A stretch of 64,000 nt of DNA from Orbilia blumenaviensis (lineage: Eukaryota > Ascomycota > Orbiliomycetes > Orbiliales > Orbiliaceae), in contig JAVHNS010000001.1 of NCBI GenBank assembly GCA_036872755.1, forward strand, positions 1,860,001 through 1,924,000. Direction: 5' to 3'. Positions within the stretch are counted from its first letter, which is position 1. The number at the start of each line of letters is the position of its first letter. Both the position numbers and the translations under genes were made by a program. The notes under the pieces were generated by a model. That model was given only the letters and a program-made list of their open reading frames with translations, did no database searches and had not been told where the DNA came from. Shown here piece after piece: positions 13,201 through 26,357 of this stretch.

Positions 13201-13682
13201 AAGTGCAAAAATTCGTGCATTGCATCGGCCAAGGCTAGGGGTCGTCCCAGCATATTGGTTGGGCTCACCCCCGATGCCCAATTTCGGTTTGTCATCGGTT
13301 TGGAATATATAAGTAAAAACCTGGTTCAGTAAGCTGATGGTGATGATTCTTTTGTGCATGCTTGAATTTCATGCTATGAAAAAAAGGTTCGCCAAATCTG
13401 ACGGCCAAAAAAAAAAAAAGCTAGTTAGATCAGAAAACGAAGGAAAAGAAGCTTGCGGCAAGTAGTTGGGCAAAAACCAAGTATGATTACCCGCCAAAGA
13501 AAGTAGTTTGTTAAGGTATCAAAAGAGACCGTCAAAACATTATGTTTAGGAATATAACCTAAAAATTCTCATATGAAATATAGCGGGAAGCTGATCATGC
13601 TTCGGTACCAAATACCGGGACTCAAAGCTGCCACCGCTCGTTGGCACTGACACCACATATCCGAAAACTATAACCCCACCGA
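10242..13682. other. Gene-poor region upstream of KHA1
   Basis: About 3.4 kb without a supportable gene. The right part lies downstream of the GGA stop and the left part must hold the KHA1 promoter. ORFs of 85-163 codons occur (for example around 12334-12624 and 12747-13238), but they show no recognisable domain, and the second runs through poly-T and low-complexity DNA. A short palindrome TACCTACGTAGGTA sits near 12131, a T-rich run near 13010-13048. Confidence 0.45.
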
Positions 13683-15952
13683 TCACGAAACTGGAAGTCC
13701 TGTAACCTCGCCCATCTCTTCTTTTAGCTGTGGGTTGTCGCCAATCCGATAGGAAACCTTCCACCGCATTTTCACGTTACCACCGGCTCCTGGTGCTACC
13801 CCGGAGATCCGAATCACCTGATTGATCCCATCCGCTTCATGCGGCTGAAGCGCCGTACCACTTTGGTGTTCCATCTTAAGTTGCAGCGACTATAATGAGG
13901 GTAAACAACTAGGTTAGCCCTATCCTCCGATCACAAAAGCGAGGATATGCAAGAACGTGTCGCCAAGCTCAGTGTTGGATCGGGTTGACTTACTCTTGGT
14001 ACAGCCAGCTGAAATGTGACGTCCTTCAACCCTTCCGTGGTTGCACTGGAAAACTTGGCCTTGAGGTTCAGTGGACCATCGGCCGGGTATCTCGGAGACG
14101 TCTCCACGACTATTCGTAATGGCGACGATGCTAATTCTCGCTCTGTATTCTTGAGTGGCGGGAATCTAGAACTAGGCGGTACCGCAGACGAGAACGCGGC
14201 AAAATCGTCATCGTCGTCATTTTGTACTAACTGTTGCTGTTGTGGGGGCGATGACAACCCGGAAAGACCTCCAAAGGCAGCCATTGGGTTTGGAGGTGAT
14301 GGTATCGACGTCTGCCTATTATGGTTGGAAGGGGAGTTGCCTAGTGAGAAATCAGGTGTGGCTCCTCGTGCTGTGCTTGAATTCAGAGTCGACGATAATA
14401 ATGGGGGCCCAGGTATATCTAAATATCATTAGCGGAATTGATTAAAGCGTCACATAGAGCGATAGCATACTTGAATTTGCACCGAACCCGAGCGCAATCC
14501 CTCCGCTGCTGCCACCGCCAATAGATAATCCCAGTAGATCATCCTCCAGACTGGACACCCTTTTGCCTGTATCTCCAGCACCATTGGAACTACCATTGCT
14601 GGTGATCTCATCACCCATCAAGTCGATTAGATCTGTAGAGGTTGCGCCTGGAGGAACTGCACCGGGCTTGACGGCAGCGGCGCCGGCATAATCGCCTTTC
14701 TTAAGAAGTTTATATTTCTCAATTGTCGCATTGATAGTATCGTTGAGAGTGAACAACTTAGCAACGGCCTCCGCATCATCACTTTCCTCTTCTGCCATTT
14801 TATGCAATTTAGGTTGGGCATTCCGTAAAGTGTTTGCTAGTTCCTATAAGGCGGGCGAACATGTTAGGAGATGTTATTGGTTACGGCATAATTATGAAAA
14901 TGTACCTCAAATGCGTCCCCATCGCCAATCTTTTCGCCATGGCTGACTTTGGCGAGCATCTCGTCTAGTAACCGTTGTTTCTCCTGGAGCTTGGCAATAT
15001 CCTCGGCAGCCTTTTGCCGGTAATCTGTTTTGTTGGTTTGATCATAGCCGGCCATCACCTTCATAAGCTGGTTGGCCTCTTGTAGATCTTGGGGTGTCCC
15101 TCGGCGAATTAGTTCCTGGAGTTTTGCAGATTGTGCAGCACGTTCCTCTTCCTCCAGCTCTTCGGCCGATTTGAGATTCTATATGTATCTGTTAGCTAGA
15201 TAGATGCTAGATGGTGACTACAATAAGTAGTAAAGTCGCACCTCCGAGGGATTCAAAACAGCCATGTCTTCTTTCCGTATCTCCGGGAAGACGTATCCTT
15301 TGTAGCTCAACAGTCGATGCATATCCCTTATGAAGCCCAGGTCTTCTTTGTATCTACTTGTTTGGCATATTGTTGTCCTCCATTCCTCGACCGCTTCCAA
15401 GATCTTCATCTGTACCCTCGAGTAACGGACCGGGGGGCGCTCCGGGAATCGTCGCACCAGTTCATTAAGAAAGTCCTTTGTCGATATTTGTAGATGAAAT
15501 GGGTATCCGCAGTTCTTAACACAAATGTCTAATAGCTATCGTCCGTGCTGAAATCAGCAAGAAGTGTCCCATAGCATTCCTTAGCTCGTAATATAATGTA
15601 GAGTGAGATTCCGTTCGCTGAACATACCGATAAAGCAAGTAGGGACACGTTCGGGTTCCGACTGTTGATGTAACCGACAATCGCGACTGCGGCCTCTCTC
15701 GGTCTAATATTCGGAACAGAGCATATACATTAGCGGGGTTGCCTGTAGGATTAGGGATGGGGGCCTTAAAAGCAAGCAGTGAATGCCGTACGTATTTCCC
15801 TTCTTCGAATTTATCAAATCTGCGATCTCAAGCTGCAGCGCCAGATTGGGCTCGAAGTTCATCGGATCGCATGCTGTATGTATGAAGCGCTGGAGCTGTG
15901 ATGAGCCGTGGGGCTCCGCGGGATACATGTTCCACCGATCTCTTGCTGCCAT
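13683..15952 (-). CDS. GGA: GGA-type ARF-binding clathrin adaptor (VHS-GAT-GAE)
   Basis: Seven exons on the minus strand (15952-15792, 15703-15628, 15535-15242, 15178-14906, 14843-14471, 14418-13994, 13889-13683) encode 602 aa. A VHS domain occupies roughly residues 15-150 (LQRFIHTACDP, NPNVSLLALSLLDICVKNCGYPFH, FLNELVRRFPE). A GAT three-helix region spans about 180-320 (LQELIRRGTPQDLQEANQLMKVMAGYD). A Ser/Gly/Asp-rich hinge with LIDLMGDE and DLLGL follows, and a gamma-ear-like GAE domain ends the protein. Gga proteins bind Arf-GTP and sort cargo into clathrin coats from the trans-Golgi. The start at 15952 (MAARDRWN) is preferred because it leads straight into the VHS domain; an in-frame ATG at 15973 adds seven residues. 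The gene is divergent from TSR3. Confidence 0.9.
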
Positions 15953-16265
15953 TCTGACGGATGCTGCCTCCATGCAGGTTCGCTGTGGGCAATCTTGGAG
16001 TGTAAGGTAAAGAGGAACTGGCTTCGGAGTGTGTACCTGTACGACCGGTTGTAGGAATGGCGATGGGGGGAGAATCGAGGAGAATCGAGGTGGTTCCTGG
16101 AGAGGTGGGACGTGGTGTTTTCGGGCTTGGGACCGGGGCGGCAACGTCACCCTCCAAACCGCAGGCTCGTTTCGAAGAGCTGTTGACTGTTTGCCAATGT
16201 CAAATCTTTCTGCGACAAAACTTCACCAAATCAAAAACCGACATAGCTTAAGCAGCACAGACGAT
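15953..16265. promoter_or_regulatory. GGA / TSR3 divergent promoter
   Basis: Only 313 bases separate the chosen starts of the two divergent genes, so both promoters must lie here or overlap the genes. A long minus-strand ORF starting at 16157 covers much of it but cannot be joined in phase to the VHS exon, so I treat the interval as non-coding. No specific factor site is claimed. Confidence 0.5.
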
Positions 16266-17660
16266 ATGGTTCGACATTCAAATAAAGGGAAGGGAGGCGA
16301 TAAGTATAGTCGGCCAAGGCAAAGGTAAGAACACTCGAAGATCTGGCATCATTGTTGTACCACTACTCTAACGGTTGGGTCTTGTTTTCGAACCTATGTT
16401 GCGCAGGCGGGACAACGATGAGGACGGCACATCTAAAAGACCGGCATACAAATGCGCAATGTGGGATTTTGGCCACTGCGACCCGAAACGATGTTCCGGC
16501 AAGAAGCTTGAGAAGGCCGGCTTGATAAGGAATCTAAGGGTTGGACAGAAATTTGCCGGTGTCGTTGTTACGTATGAGACTCCTACGCTGAAATTCTGCC
16601 CGTTGGATTTCTAATCTGAAGGGACGGAGATAGACCAAACGGAAAGGTAGTTGTGTCGCCTGCAGATGCGGATGTTGTCAATGAAGCCGGGGCAGCTGTG
16701 GTAGAAGCATCATGGGCCAGAATATCAGAGGTACGCTTGAGTCTAACCCAACAGGCTAGATTTGAGGCTCTCTGTGGTGGAACTTTACTGACATTCTGAT
16801 CTTAGATACCATTTTCACGAATAGGTGGCAAGCACGAACGTTTATGTAAGACGAAAGTAGCTTCAAGGCAGACGAAGGCAGCTCTAACTGGCTATGATAC
16901 AGTGCCTTATCTCGTAGCGGCGAACCCTGTCAACTATGGACGACCTTGGAAGCTCAATTGTGCCGAAGCTCTCGCCGCCTGCTTTTACATCACGGGCCAC
17001 CCTGATTGGGCGGAGGATATAATGCTGCCATTTTCATGGGGCCATGCATTTATTGAGATCAACGAAGATTTACTGGATAAATACGCAGCGTGCGAGGACG
17101 CAGAGGGAGTCAAGTCTGTTGAAACAGAATGGCTAAATCATCTGGAAGAAACTTACAAGAATAAAAAGGAAGGAGGTGCTGGTGGAGAAGAAGATATATG
17201 GGCCGCAGGAAACCAGAATCGAAGATATTCCCTACCGCCCTCAGAAAGCGGAGAAGAGGAAGGAGAAGAAGAAGGAGACGACAATGAACGAAGTACTGCA
17301 TCAGCGGGAAAGCAAAGGAACTACGACCTCCCACCAAGTGATGACGAGGATGATGATATGGAAGAGATACGGCAGAAGATTTTGAACTCGAAACCATTCG
17401 CCAATCCAACCTCTGAACAGAAACCCTCGAACAATGGCCAGGAGAAGCCTCTAGAACACGCACATGGAGATAGTGATAACGAGGAAGATTCCGACAAGGG
17501 CTCAGATGAGGAGGAGATATATGATGCGGAGCCAATTATTCAAACAAGAGATTCAACGGCTGCTAGACCCGCCAGGCGGAAACAGAGACAGGGCAAGAAA
17601 GGATTTACAGCCAGCTTTTCGATGGCAGAACTGGGGGCACCTGACCGGAAACGGTCATAA
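16266..17660 (+). CDS. TSR3: 18S rRNA aminocarboxypropyltransferase Tsr3
   Basis: Five exons (16266-16324, 16407-16571, 16634-16730, 16806-16845, 16903-17660) encode 372 aa. The conserved core runs from AMWDFGHCDPKRCSGKKLEKAG through VVSPAD and EASWARI to PYLVAANPVNYGRPWKLNCAEALAA and PFSWGHAFIEIN. Tsr3 transfers the aminocarboxypropyl group of S-adenosylmethionine to a hypermodified pseudouridine of 18S rRNA during late cytoplasmic 40S maturation. The last ~180 residues are a low-complexity tail of Glu/Asp runs with Ser, ending in a basic RRKQRQGKK patch; such tails are common in fungal members and longer than the catalytic core needs. The fourth exon is only 40 nt. It is divergent from GGA. 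Confidence 0.93.
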
Positions 17661-18149
17661 TAATATAATACAGAAGCGCTATATCGCCCAAGGTTAACAA
17701 GTAGTTAAGCACCGCGCGGCCCTTAAGCCTACGTTATGCACTACGAGTTCGAGCTCCATTACAGTGCTGATATCTGATGCGGACATACTACCAATTTTGA
17801 CGTAAATACAAGGATTGGTTTTATAGCTGCCAGCTGTTATTTGATAGCAGCAGTATAACTCCGATCCATACCGATATCGATAAGTTCGAGATACGGAAGT
17901 GGTTCTATGCTAAGCACCTAGGTAGTTATAGTATGAGGCTTTTCTGCGGGGCAGTTTTGGCGCGGTCGGGCTATCGGGGGGCAAAGTTCTCGGCACGCCC
18001 GCTGTCCCGCCAAATTAATTTTTTTCGGCCTCGTTTGCCCGGCTCGGTCTTGATCGATTCTTGACATCACCTTCATTCAACCTCCCTTCATCAACTATGG
18101 CGGTCAGAATATTACCATTCCAAAGCTTCTAATTTTTAATCTACGTACA
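17661..18149. other. TSR3-IFM1 intergenic region
   Basis: About 490 bases with no coding exon seen. It should contain the TSR3 3' UTR and the promoter and leader of the mitochondrial IF-2 gene transcribed in the same direction. Confidence 0.5.
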
Positions 18150-21100
18150 ATGCGCTCGTCAATTACTAGAGTAAGTTTGTAATTTCATTTTCTGCTGTTG
18201 ACAGCTCTAATCTTTTCTTCCAGCGGCCAGTTGCCTCGCCATGCCTTCTGTGCACGCTGCGGGCAACAGCGACGGCGGAACGATCGATACCTCGAACTGC
18301 CTCTCGGAGACGTTTCAATCGCCGGGTCCACTCGAGTGCCAATCGCCAAGCTGGTGAGACTTTAGCATCTAGGCCGGAGACAGAAGATGGAGGCCTACAC
18401 AGCATTCCGACATCTCAAAAACCGACTTCGTTTGCGGGCTTTGGCAGCACTCGGACAGCATCAATTGCTGCCTCAAAGTGGGGGAGAAAACCTGCGAAGC
18501 CGGTAACAGAACCTGAACCTACACCTGTTGCTTCTGCACCATCGCCTGTTCCGGAACCAAAGGAATCACAGCAAACTCAGGCAGAGACGATACAGCGTAC
18601 TCAGATACAATTTACGGGCTACAATTCTGGGTCCTCGCACTTTAGTTTCCGACCTCCAAACCCTCCTGTGGAACCGATACAAGAAAATATAGTTACGGAA
18701 TCCGAGGCTACTCAAGCCGAGTTGGCCCCAGCAGTGGAAACTCGTGAGCCGACACAGCCGTCTACACTTGAAAGTCCGGCTCAGAATATTGAAATCTCAA
18801 GTGCTGAATCCCTACAGACAGAAGGAGCTGGTGTTAGTTCGGAAGGATTATGGAATACAGCGTCGATACGTACTACCGGAGACCAATTTGCCGCGGAGGT
18901 GGGCCATGAAAGAGGGGTATCACAAAGTTCAGAGGCGGCCCCAAACCCTGAGATACAATTGTCATCCGAAAGCCAAAATGCGCAAGATAGGGCTACCTTA
19001 GATGCTCATGCTCCGATCATCGAAACCAGCCTGCCTCTGGAGCAAGAATCTTCGTCTTCGCCCTTAGAACAGCTCCAAGAGCAGCATGATCCCCTAGTTT
19101 TCGAAAACCAGGTATCTTCAAGTTCCATAAATAAAGCTAGTCTCATTGAGGCTGTGGTGGCAGAGCAGGAATCTCAGATTACACTACCGGTTGAACCGGA
19201 GATTATTGCTACAGACGCGAAGTCTGGTGGGATAGAATTGAATATCGATGCCACGCCTCCGATCAGTGCTGCCGCTGACGTACAGGACATTCAAGAGGCA
19301 CCCGTCCCATCAGAAATCCAAACTAGGGCTGCTGTCACAGATGAGACCGTCTTGGAATACACAGAGCCAGCTCCCGCTTTATTAGATTCACAAACCCAGG
19401 CTGCGGCTACCATACTTCCCGGTGCGGTTTCCATACCGGTCACAGAACCTATCAAACCCGTTGAACAGAAGCCTCCTGCTTCCTTCTTTTCGAACCCCCA
19501 GTCCACCACCTCTCAAGCAACCCCATCACCCGCTGCTCGGCAACCATTGTCATTTCTCGACCAACCCACAACTGCACCAGAAGGTGCACCAACGGTGCGA
19601 AAACCCGCCCATGCCTCATCTGGCATGAGTTGGGCGCAAAGGGAATTAGCTGCAACAGCATCACCTACAACCCCCGCGCCCGGAAAGTGGGCTCGAGCAT
19701 CTGCAGACGCTAAATCCTCCCAGGGCCTGAGCTTCCAGTCGCCTCTCACCCCCAAGCCTGGCAGTTGGGCCGCAGCGGCCGAAAGTCAAACCCAACAGGA
19801 GCCAACAGCCGAAGAAGTGAAATTACTTCGCAAGTTGCACGCACAGGCATTGCCGACATATGAAAAAACGTCTGCTCAACAGAGTTCGCTGACTCGAAAT
19901 GCAGAAATCAAACAAAAATGGCGGATGGCTGCATCTGGTGCAAGCAAATGGGGTGTTAGCAGTAAAAAGAGTGTCTTTGCAGCCTCGGATTCTAACGACA
20001 TTCTCGACCAACTGAGCGGTAGAATGACAATACCGACGTCATCCAGGGATACCTTTGGCGACGATATGCCACAGCGAAGCTTTCAGGAATCTAGGAAGGG
20101 CAGGAATAAGTATGATTTCGAATTTGGTGATACGAATTTGGTAGATGAGGCCTTTGCAGAAGCTGGGCTAGGTGATGGGATTGTTGGAGGAGGGGGGAAG
20201 AAATCTAAGAAAGAGAGAAGACGGAGAGCGGAACTTGAGGCTAGAGCAGCGCAGGAGGAGGCACAGGAATGGACCCGTAGATCGTCTGCAAAAGAAAAGG
20301 ATAAGGCAAGACACAGTCGACAATGGGCAACTGAGGACGACCCTGTGGAAGAATTCGAAAGCAAGGCTCAAATGAAGGAACGGAAGCGTCTTGAGAGGGA
20401 ACAAAAGGCCAAGGAGAGAGCGGAGCTAGAGCAACAACTCCCACCAATTTTGATTCCGGAATTCGTGAGCGTCAATACACTTGCCCGCCTTTGCAAGGTT
20501 AAACTTGAGCCCTTTACACGCAAGATGGAGGAGTTGGGCTTCACGGAGACGAACCCGGATCATGTTTTGAACGCTGAAATGGCCGGGCTTATCTCTATGG
20601 AATATGGATTCGAGCCCATCGTGGACAAGAGCCACGAAAGAGACCTCATCGCTTTACCTATTCCAGCGGACAAATCTGTTCTTCCGCCACGCCCACCAGT
20701 TGTCACAATCATGGGCCACGTTGACCATGGAAAGACTACCATCTTGGACTGGCTACGGAAGTCTTCTATCGCTGACCAGGAGCACGGTGGTATTACCCAG
20801 CATATAGGTGCATTTTCTGTCAACATGCCATCTGGAAGAGTCATCACCTTCCTGGATACTCCTGGCCACGAAGCCTTCTTGAAGATGAGAGAACGTGGAG
20901 CTAATATGACAGATATTGTTATTTTGGTTGTCGCTGCCGATGATAGTATTATGCCACAGACAATCGAGGCTATCAAGCACGCTAAAGCCGCAGGTGTCCC
21001 CATTATCGTCGCTGTCAACAAATGTGATAAAGAAGATGCGGACCCAGAGAGGGTCAAGCGCGACCTCGCTCAGTACGATATCCAAATCGAAGATGTCGGT

Positions 21101-22410
21101 GGTGATACCCAGGTCGTTTGTGTCTCTGGAAAGACGGGTCTCGGAATGGAAGATCTTGAGGAGGCTGTGCTGCTACAGGCTGACGATATTGATATGCGCG
21201 CTGATAAGGTTGGGCGGATGGAAGGATGGGTGGTGGAGACTTCGACGAAGGCTAAAGGACGTGTGGCGACTGTGTTGGTCAGACGGGGTACACTGAGGAA
21301 GGGAGACGTTATCGTGGCCGGTACGACATGGGCGAGGGTGAGGAATATGATCACGGATACTGGTGCAGAACTTGAAGAGGCTCCTCCAGGTACGCCTGTT
21401 GAAGTTGACGGGTGGAGAGATCAGCCTGATGCGGGTGATGAAATTCTACAGGCAGTGACAGAAGACAAGGCGAAGTCTGTCGTTGAGTATCGTCTGTTCA
21501 AAGAGGAACGACAACAGTTAGCAAAGGATATCGAAGCAATTAATGAATCGAGGAGACTCCACCATGAAAAGAAGGAGCGAGAAGCACGCCTCAAAGAGCT
21601 ACAGGAGCAAGGTATGGATGCTGAAGAGGCCGCCGCTCAGGTTCCAGAGATCCAGCAAGACAACAAATCCAAGGTCCTCGAAGTCCCATTCATCATTAAA
21701 GCAGATGTGGCTGGTTCCGTCGAAGCAGTTGAAGCGCAGGTTCTCAGTGTCGCAAATAATGAGGCACGGACAATGGTTATCAGAACTGGTGTCGGCCCTC
21801 TTACAGAATCAGACATCAGAATGGCGGAGAGCACTGGAGCTTACTGTCTCACATTCAACGTCAACAACGACCCAGATATCATGGCACTCGCGCGTTTCTC
21901 TAACGTCAAGACCATCCATCATACGGTCATCTATGCGATTTTGGACGACATCAAATCGATGATGAGCGACAAACTCAAGCCTACTATCGTCAGGACTATG
22001 GTTGGCGAAGCGGAAATCCTGCAGATCTTCCGATACAACGTCAAGAAGAATATTTTCAAACCATTTGCTGGATGTAGAGTTTATAAAGGATCAGTCGTTA
22101 AGGGGTACAAGGCGAAGGTTTCGAGAAATGGAGAGACGGTTTATGAAGGTAAGCACCCCTTCCTCCCTTTCCCTTCTTTGTTTTATCCAGTTTATCTTGT
22201 GAGATATTTATGCTGATGTTAATCTTTCTTTCTTTCCTTCTTTTTTTCGGCACAGGTACGATTGAGTCGCTCAAAAATATTAAGAAGGAAGTGAAGGAGA
22301 TGACGCAAGGCTCGGAATGTGGTATGGGTTTCTTGGATTTCGATGGCTTCCAGGAAGGAGACATCGTTCACTGTTACACCGAAGTCAAGAAGAAGAGGGT
22401 CTTCTACTAA
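18150..22410 (+). CDS. IFM1: Mitochondrial translation initiation factor IF-2
   Basis: Three exons (18150-18170, 18224-22148, 22256-22410) encode 1366 aa. Exon 1 is only seven codons. The N-terminus is Arg- and Ser-rich with almost no acidic residues, a good presequence. A very long Pro/Glu/Thr/Ser-rich, low-complexity extension reaches to about residue 700. Then come the IF-2 N-domain (about 750-810) and the G domain: GHVDHGKT (near 838), the [10 protein letters not shown] switch, [13 protein letters not shown] and SGKTG. Domains II-IV follow, with [21 protein letters not shown] and TIRRG-type C-terminal strands. IF-2 GTPase places initiator tRNA on the mitochondrial small subunit. The C-terminal exon ends with [16 protein letters not shown]. 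The extension is far longer than in yeast Ifm1 (about 680 aa total). Confidence 0.94.
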
Positions 22411-23203
22411 ACCCAAGTTCTTCATTTTTTTTTTCGTGAGGATATATATATTCTCAAGATATACCCGTGCACTTTTTCCAAAGTACTGAAATATCCACGA
22501 GTAAGTATATATTTTTTCCGCTCACATCGAGACCGCCCTGGCTATTATACACCGGGCCTGTATATATCTGTATATTAGGGACCTTTAAAAGCAAATCTTG
22601 AATATTTAAGGCTCTGTTCAAGACTTCTAGATAGGGAAGCATTGGCAATATGGCGTGTTTCATCAAATTTTCCAAAATACAAAAATGAAAAGTGATATAT
22701 ACTCCGCTTAAAGTCCAGACACCAGGCTGAGGTGAGAGAAGTACAATATGAGATAGAACCCTTTCAATACTTTAGAGTGTCAAATTGTAAAAAATAAATT
22801 ATCCCATGCATGCAAACGCAACAAGTTCTAACAAATAATCCGAAAAGAAATTTAGCAATGACAAGTAAAGTTTAACAAAAGAAAACTCCCCGCTATGCAC
22901 TGAAAGAATCAGACTGCTTGGTGAATAACCAAAATCAAAAAGGACCTGGTAGCGCTCGCAATGTTTTAGTAGAAAGGATCGGATACTCGACCCCCGGGGA
23001 ATATATCTCGTGATCCGGGGGTACTCAGATATCAATATAATCCTTTCAAATTCAGGAACGCAAAAAATGAAGAATCCCAAAGAACAACGATGCGGCCAAG
23101 ACGCATTCACAAATAAATAGAAGCAAGAACAAATACCGTTGAAAATTATGATGAGTAATAAAGAGAGGTGATATCGCCACCACCTGAAATTAGGAGAGAA
23201 GAA
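22411..23203. other. Convergent intergenic region, IFM1 / VAC14 3' ends
   Basis: AT-rich spacer between two converging genes, with a T-rich run directly after the IF-2 stop. Presumably 3' UTRs and polyadenylation sites. No exon or RNA gene seen. Confidence 0.5.
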
Positions 23204-26200
23204 TCACTTGGTGTTTTTCATTCTCCCGCGAGCCAGACGGGCAATCCCCAATCCCCCCTTTGACTTAGTAGTAGGTGCACTAGTAACACTACTAGGCGTT
23301 GGAATACGATTAGGGGGACCAGACGACATGTTTCCATGGCCAGATGTACCAGAGGTATGAGCAGGCCCACCATTAGCTGATGGGCCGTCCGTAAGTGGCG
23401 GAAGTGTTGGGGCCTTAGTGATGTACTGCACATTGTAGCGCCTAGCTTTTTCTTGTACATGCTTGAACTTGTCGAGTAGTTCTATCCACTTGATTTCGTT
23501 CTCGCTCCGGGCCTTAAGACGGTTACGTGGTTCGTACGATGACGTAGTCGAGGTTGGAGCGCTTCAAGGAATGTTAAAACGTTTCATGGATACGAGGGAA
23601 AAGTAGGGATTACTTACGTTCGCGGAGTAAGTTGATGCAAATACCCAATAGCACTGACACTATTGAGCCTGTTTTTGAGGGCAGCAAAAGCAGAAGATTG
23701 GGGCATAAGCATCAACAACCCATAAAGACACTTATAAAGGAATGGGTACTTCTCCGGCTCGAGAAGTTGCATTCGGAGATCTTCCTATAGTCAGCTTAAT
23801 ATTCGGCTAGTTACGCGTTGATATTACACTTACAAGTGAAGACTGGCGACTCGAGAAGCTGGACCAATTTGTCTAGTTGAATCAGAAGACTGACGGAAAG
23901 TTCCAGCTCTCCGCTATATTAAATGTCAGTATTTGTTATCGAAATATAGGTGAAGGAGGCTTCGTACAAAATCGCAAGAAGGTTAGAAGCTTGCTCATAG
24001 GCCTGGGCAAGAAGACACAAACAGAACGCGGCGACGGCGTTATGACACCACGATCTAAACAAAGCGATAAAGAGAGTTTGGCCGTCCTGTGGAGGGATCA
24101 GATATATTTATCTTATAGAATGGGAGTGAATGAAAAACGAAAATACCTTGGTGTCCAAGCTCCTCAATCGCTTCCTCAACTCACCGATTTCAGGAGCCGT
24201 CATCAGATTATTGTTCAGCAATTGTACCATAGTGCTAGCAAATTCGACATCTTCCTCTTTCTCAATGAGCTCGGCGAGAGTGCGATATATGCGCTCAGGA
24301 TTGAGATTGAGACAAAGGCGGCGGATAATAAGATAGCCGCGAGTTTCTAGAAGACGACGATCGGTACTAAATAAATTCAAAAGGTCGTTCATGAACGAAG
24401 CAAATACATCATCGTCACTGTTCCTCGAGATTTGCGAGAGAAGCTCAAGGTCTCTCGTAACGACAATTTCGCTCGGATCAGAAAGTGTCTTGAGAAGTGC
24501 TGGAAAAGTACCATCGTTGACGGCAATGACTTTGTCACCGGCCTTTTTATGTAACATTATGAGCCAGTCCAAAGCAAGCATTCTAGTTGCCTCGTTTTCG
24601 TTTAGAAACTGAATCGTCAGGGCATGAACAGTAGCACCGTAGTCCAACTCGCCAGTAGCACCGGAGAGGGAAGCCCGGGCAGCTTCCTCGCCTGCGGCAT
24701 CGTCCGCTTGTTCAGCAAGCATCGGTGTCGACGATCGCGGATCTTGGTGGGTGAAAGAGTTTGGAGGGATTGGAGATTGTCGTGAGTGAGATGCAACGGC
24801 TGAAAGTTTCGAGTCTCCAAAAAGGTTAAGAATCAAGTTAAGCATAAGGCTATCGACCCTATGGGCAACCTCTCTGACAGATTCAAAATTGCTCGAGGTA
24901 GCCGGCAGAACATATGAGAGAAGACGTGGGATAAATTGGACCACCTCCTCAGGGCAGATATCGAGGAAGCTTGCTACCCAAAGAAATCCCGTTCGCTGAA
25001 GTTCTTCTTCCTCTGCAATCCGTTAGTGAAAAGGATATTTCTACACCGCAGTTCCTCGACAAAATACTTACGAGAAGAAGGATCAATGAATGTCATCAGG
25101 ATTTCCAGTATTCTTTTGTGGTCGACGGGGATATCCTGGCCCGGCATCCACATACCGTCAAGTCCGCCCTCTGGGTCTTCAGAGCGAGGATCTTCGTCTT
25201 CCTTCTTTGGGTCAGTATCGTCCGTGACAGCTCCTTCACTTTCACTTAAACTTTTAAGTTTGATTGGTCTAGTGAGCGTCCCTCGCCGCGATTCGACCCC
25301 ACGTTTAACGGCTGCGATCTTTTTGATCTCTTGCAAAAAACCCTCAAGGCAAACCTCAGTAGCGTCGTGAACGTCAGCGTTGGGATCAGCGAGGTATTCG
25401 AACAGATCTCCGAGAAACTCGGGAAGGAACGTGACGAGTTCAAGATCTGGAATCCCGTCTAAGAGAACGATCCAAGAAACGAGGAACTGGCGAGTGAAAG
25501 GGTTGATAACGCGTATTCTATCTTGGAGCAATGGGATAAACTTCTTTAGAGAGAAGGCGGTGGGAAGTATGGAATCCGAATCATTCTCTTCATCATCCGA
25601 TGCAACATCCTCATCCTGTGGGGCGTGTAAGATAGAGATGTAGTTGGAAGCTGACTCGGCAACAATGTCTTTGATAAGTCTGTCCAACAACTCAGCACCA
25701 TTCTTAACGGATAGCTCCGTATCCGCAGTAAGCTAGAGAGGGGGTCATCAGCCTGACATGCTCATCTCCGGAACGAACGAACGTCATGTCCTACCTTGCA
25801 CAGGGCGTCGAATATCTCATTGAAGTTCAAGAGGACTTCTCCCTTGGCAACCTTGGCAATATTGTACATACTCTCGCAAGCGTAGTAGCGGACTCTAGCA
25901 TCCTGATCTTCGAAACAAGCTAGGACCGGTGGAATGATGGAGTCGAGGTAATAGGCCACCTCCTGTAGGTCAACCAATTTAGCCCGGGTTTCCTTGTCGG
26001 CGGGTGCTGTGTGTAACGTACCGGACCGAGTGCTATTGATGCAGCAGCCAGACCGATTAAGCCGCCATTCCTCGCATGTGGCTGGTGGATGGCATAGGCA
26101 AAATCTTGGACCAGCTGATCAATAATATCCTTAATCCGATTGGTGTCATTATTGGCAAGGTGCTCTCGAATCAGCTTCTCTAATCTAAATTTCGTCGTAA

Positions 26201-26357
26201 TCGTAGTCGCATTAGCTCATGGCAAAAAAAACCAAGCTACATATATATATATATAACATGGTCTATAGAGAGAGACCAGGGAGACAAACTCGAGAGCACC
26301 CATCTTCCTCTTGTCGTAGAGCTTATCATTGAGACTTCGTCCAATCGCTGGATCCAT
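23204..26357 (-). CDS. VAC14: Vac14, scaffold of the PI(3,5)P2 kinase complex
   Basis: Nine exons on the minus strand (26357-26290, 26184-26022, 25962-25795, 25732-25072, 25012-24147, 24086-23968, 23913-23834, 23780-23618, 23561-23204) encode 881 aa. It is an all-helical HEAT-repeat protein. Diagnostic blocks are [91 protein letters not shown], and the C-terminal [19 protein letters not shown] and [15 protein letters not shown]. Vac14 binds Fab1 and Fig4 on the vacuole/endosome membrane and controls PI(3,5)P2 synthesis and turnover. The second intron must use the acceptor at 25963; a nearer AG would leave a 15-base intron and the wrong frame. An (AT)n run lies in intron 1. The tail is Ser/Thr/Pro-rich. 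Confidence 0.93.
26241..26255. repeat. AT dinucleotide repeat in VAC14 intron 1
   Basis: A run of alternating A and T inside the first intron of VAC14. Confidence 0.85.

Noticed and set aside
12747..13238. 163-codon frame in the gene-poor region
   Set aside because: Runs through a poly-T stretch that encodes Phe repeats and has no domain; typical of a chance frame.
15704..16157. Long minus-strand frames upstream of the GGA start, including an ATG at 16157
   Set aside because: No intron joins the 16157 frame to the VHS exon in phase, and family proteins start close to the VHS domain.
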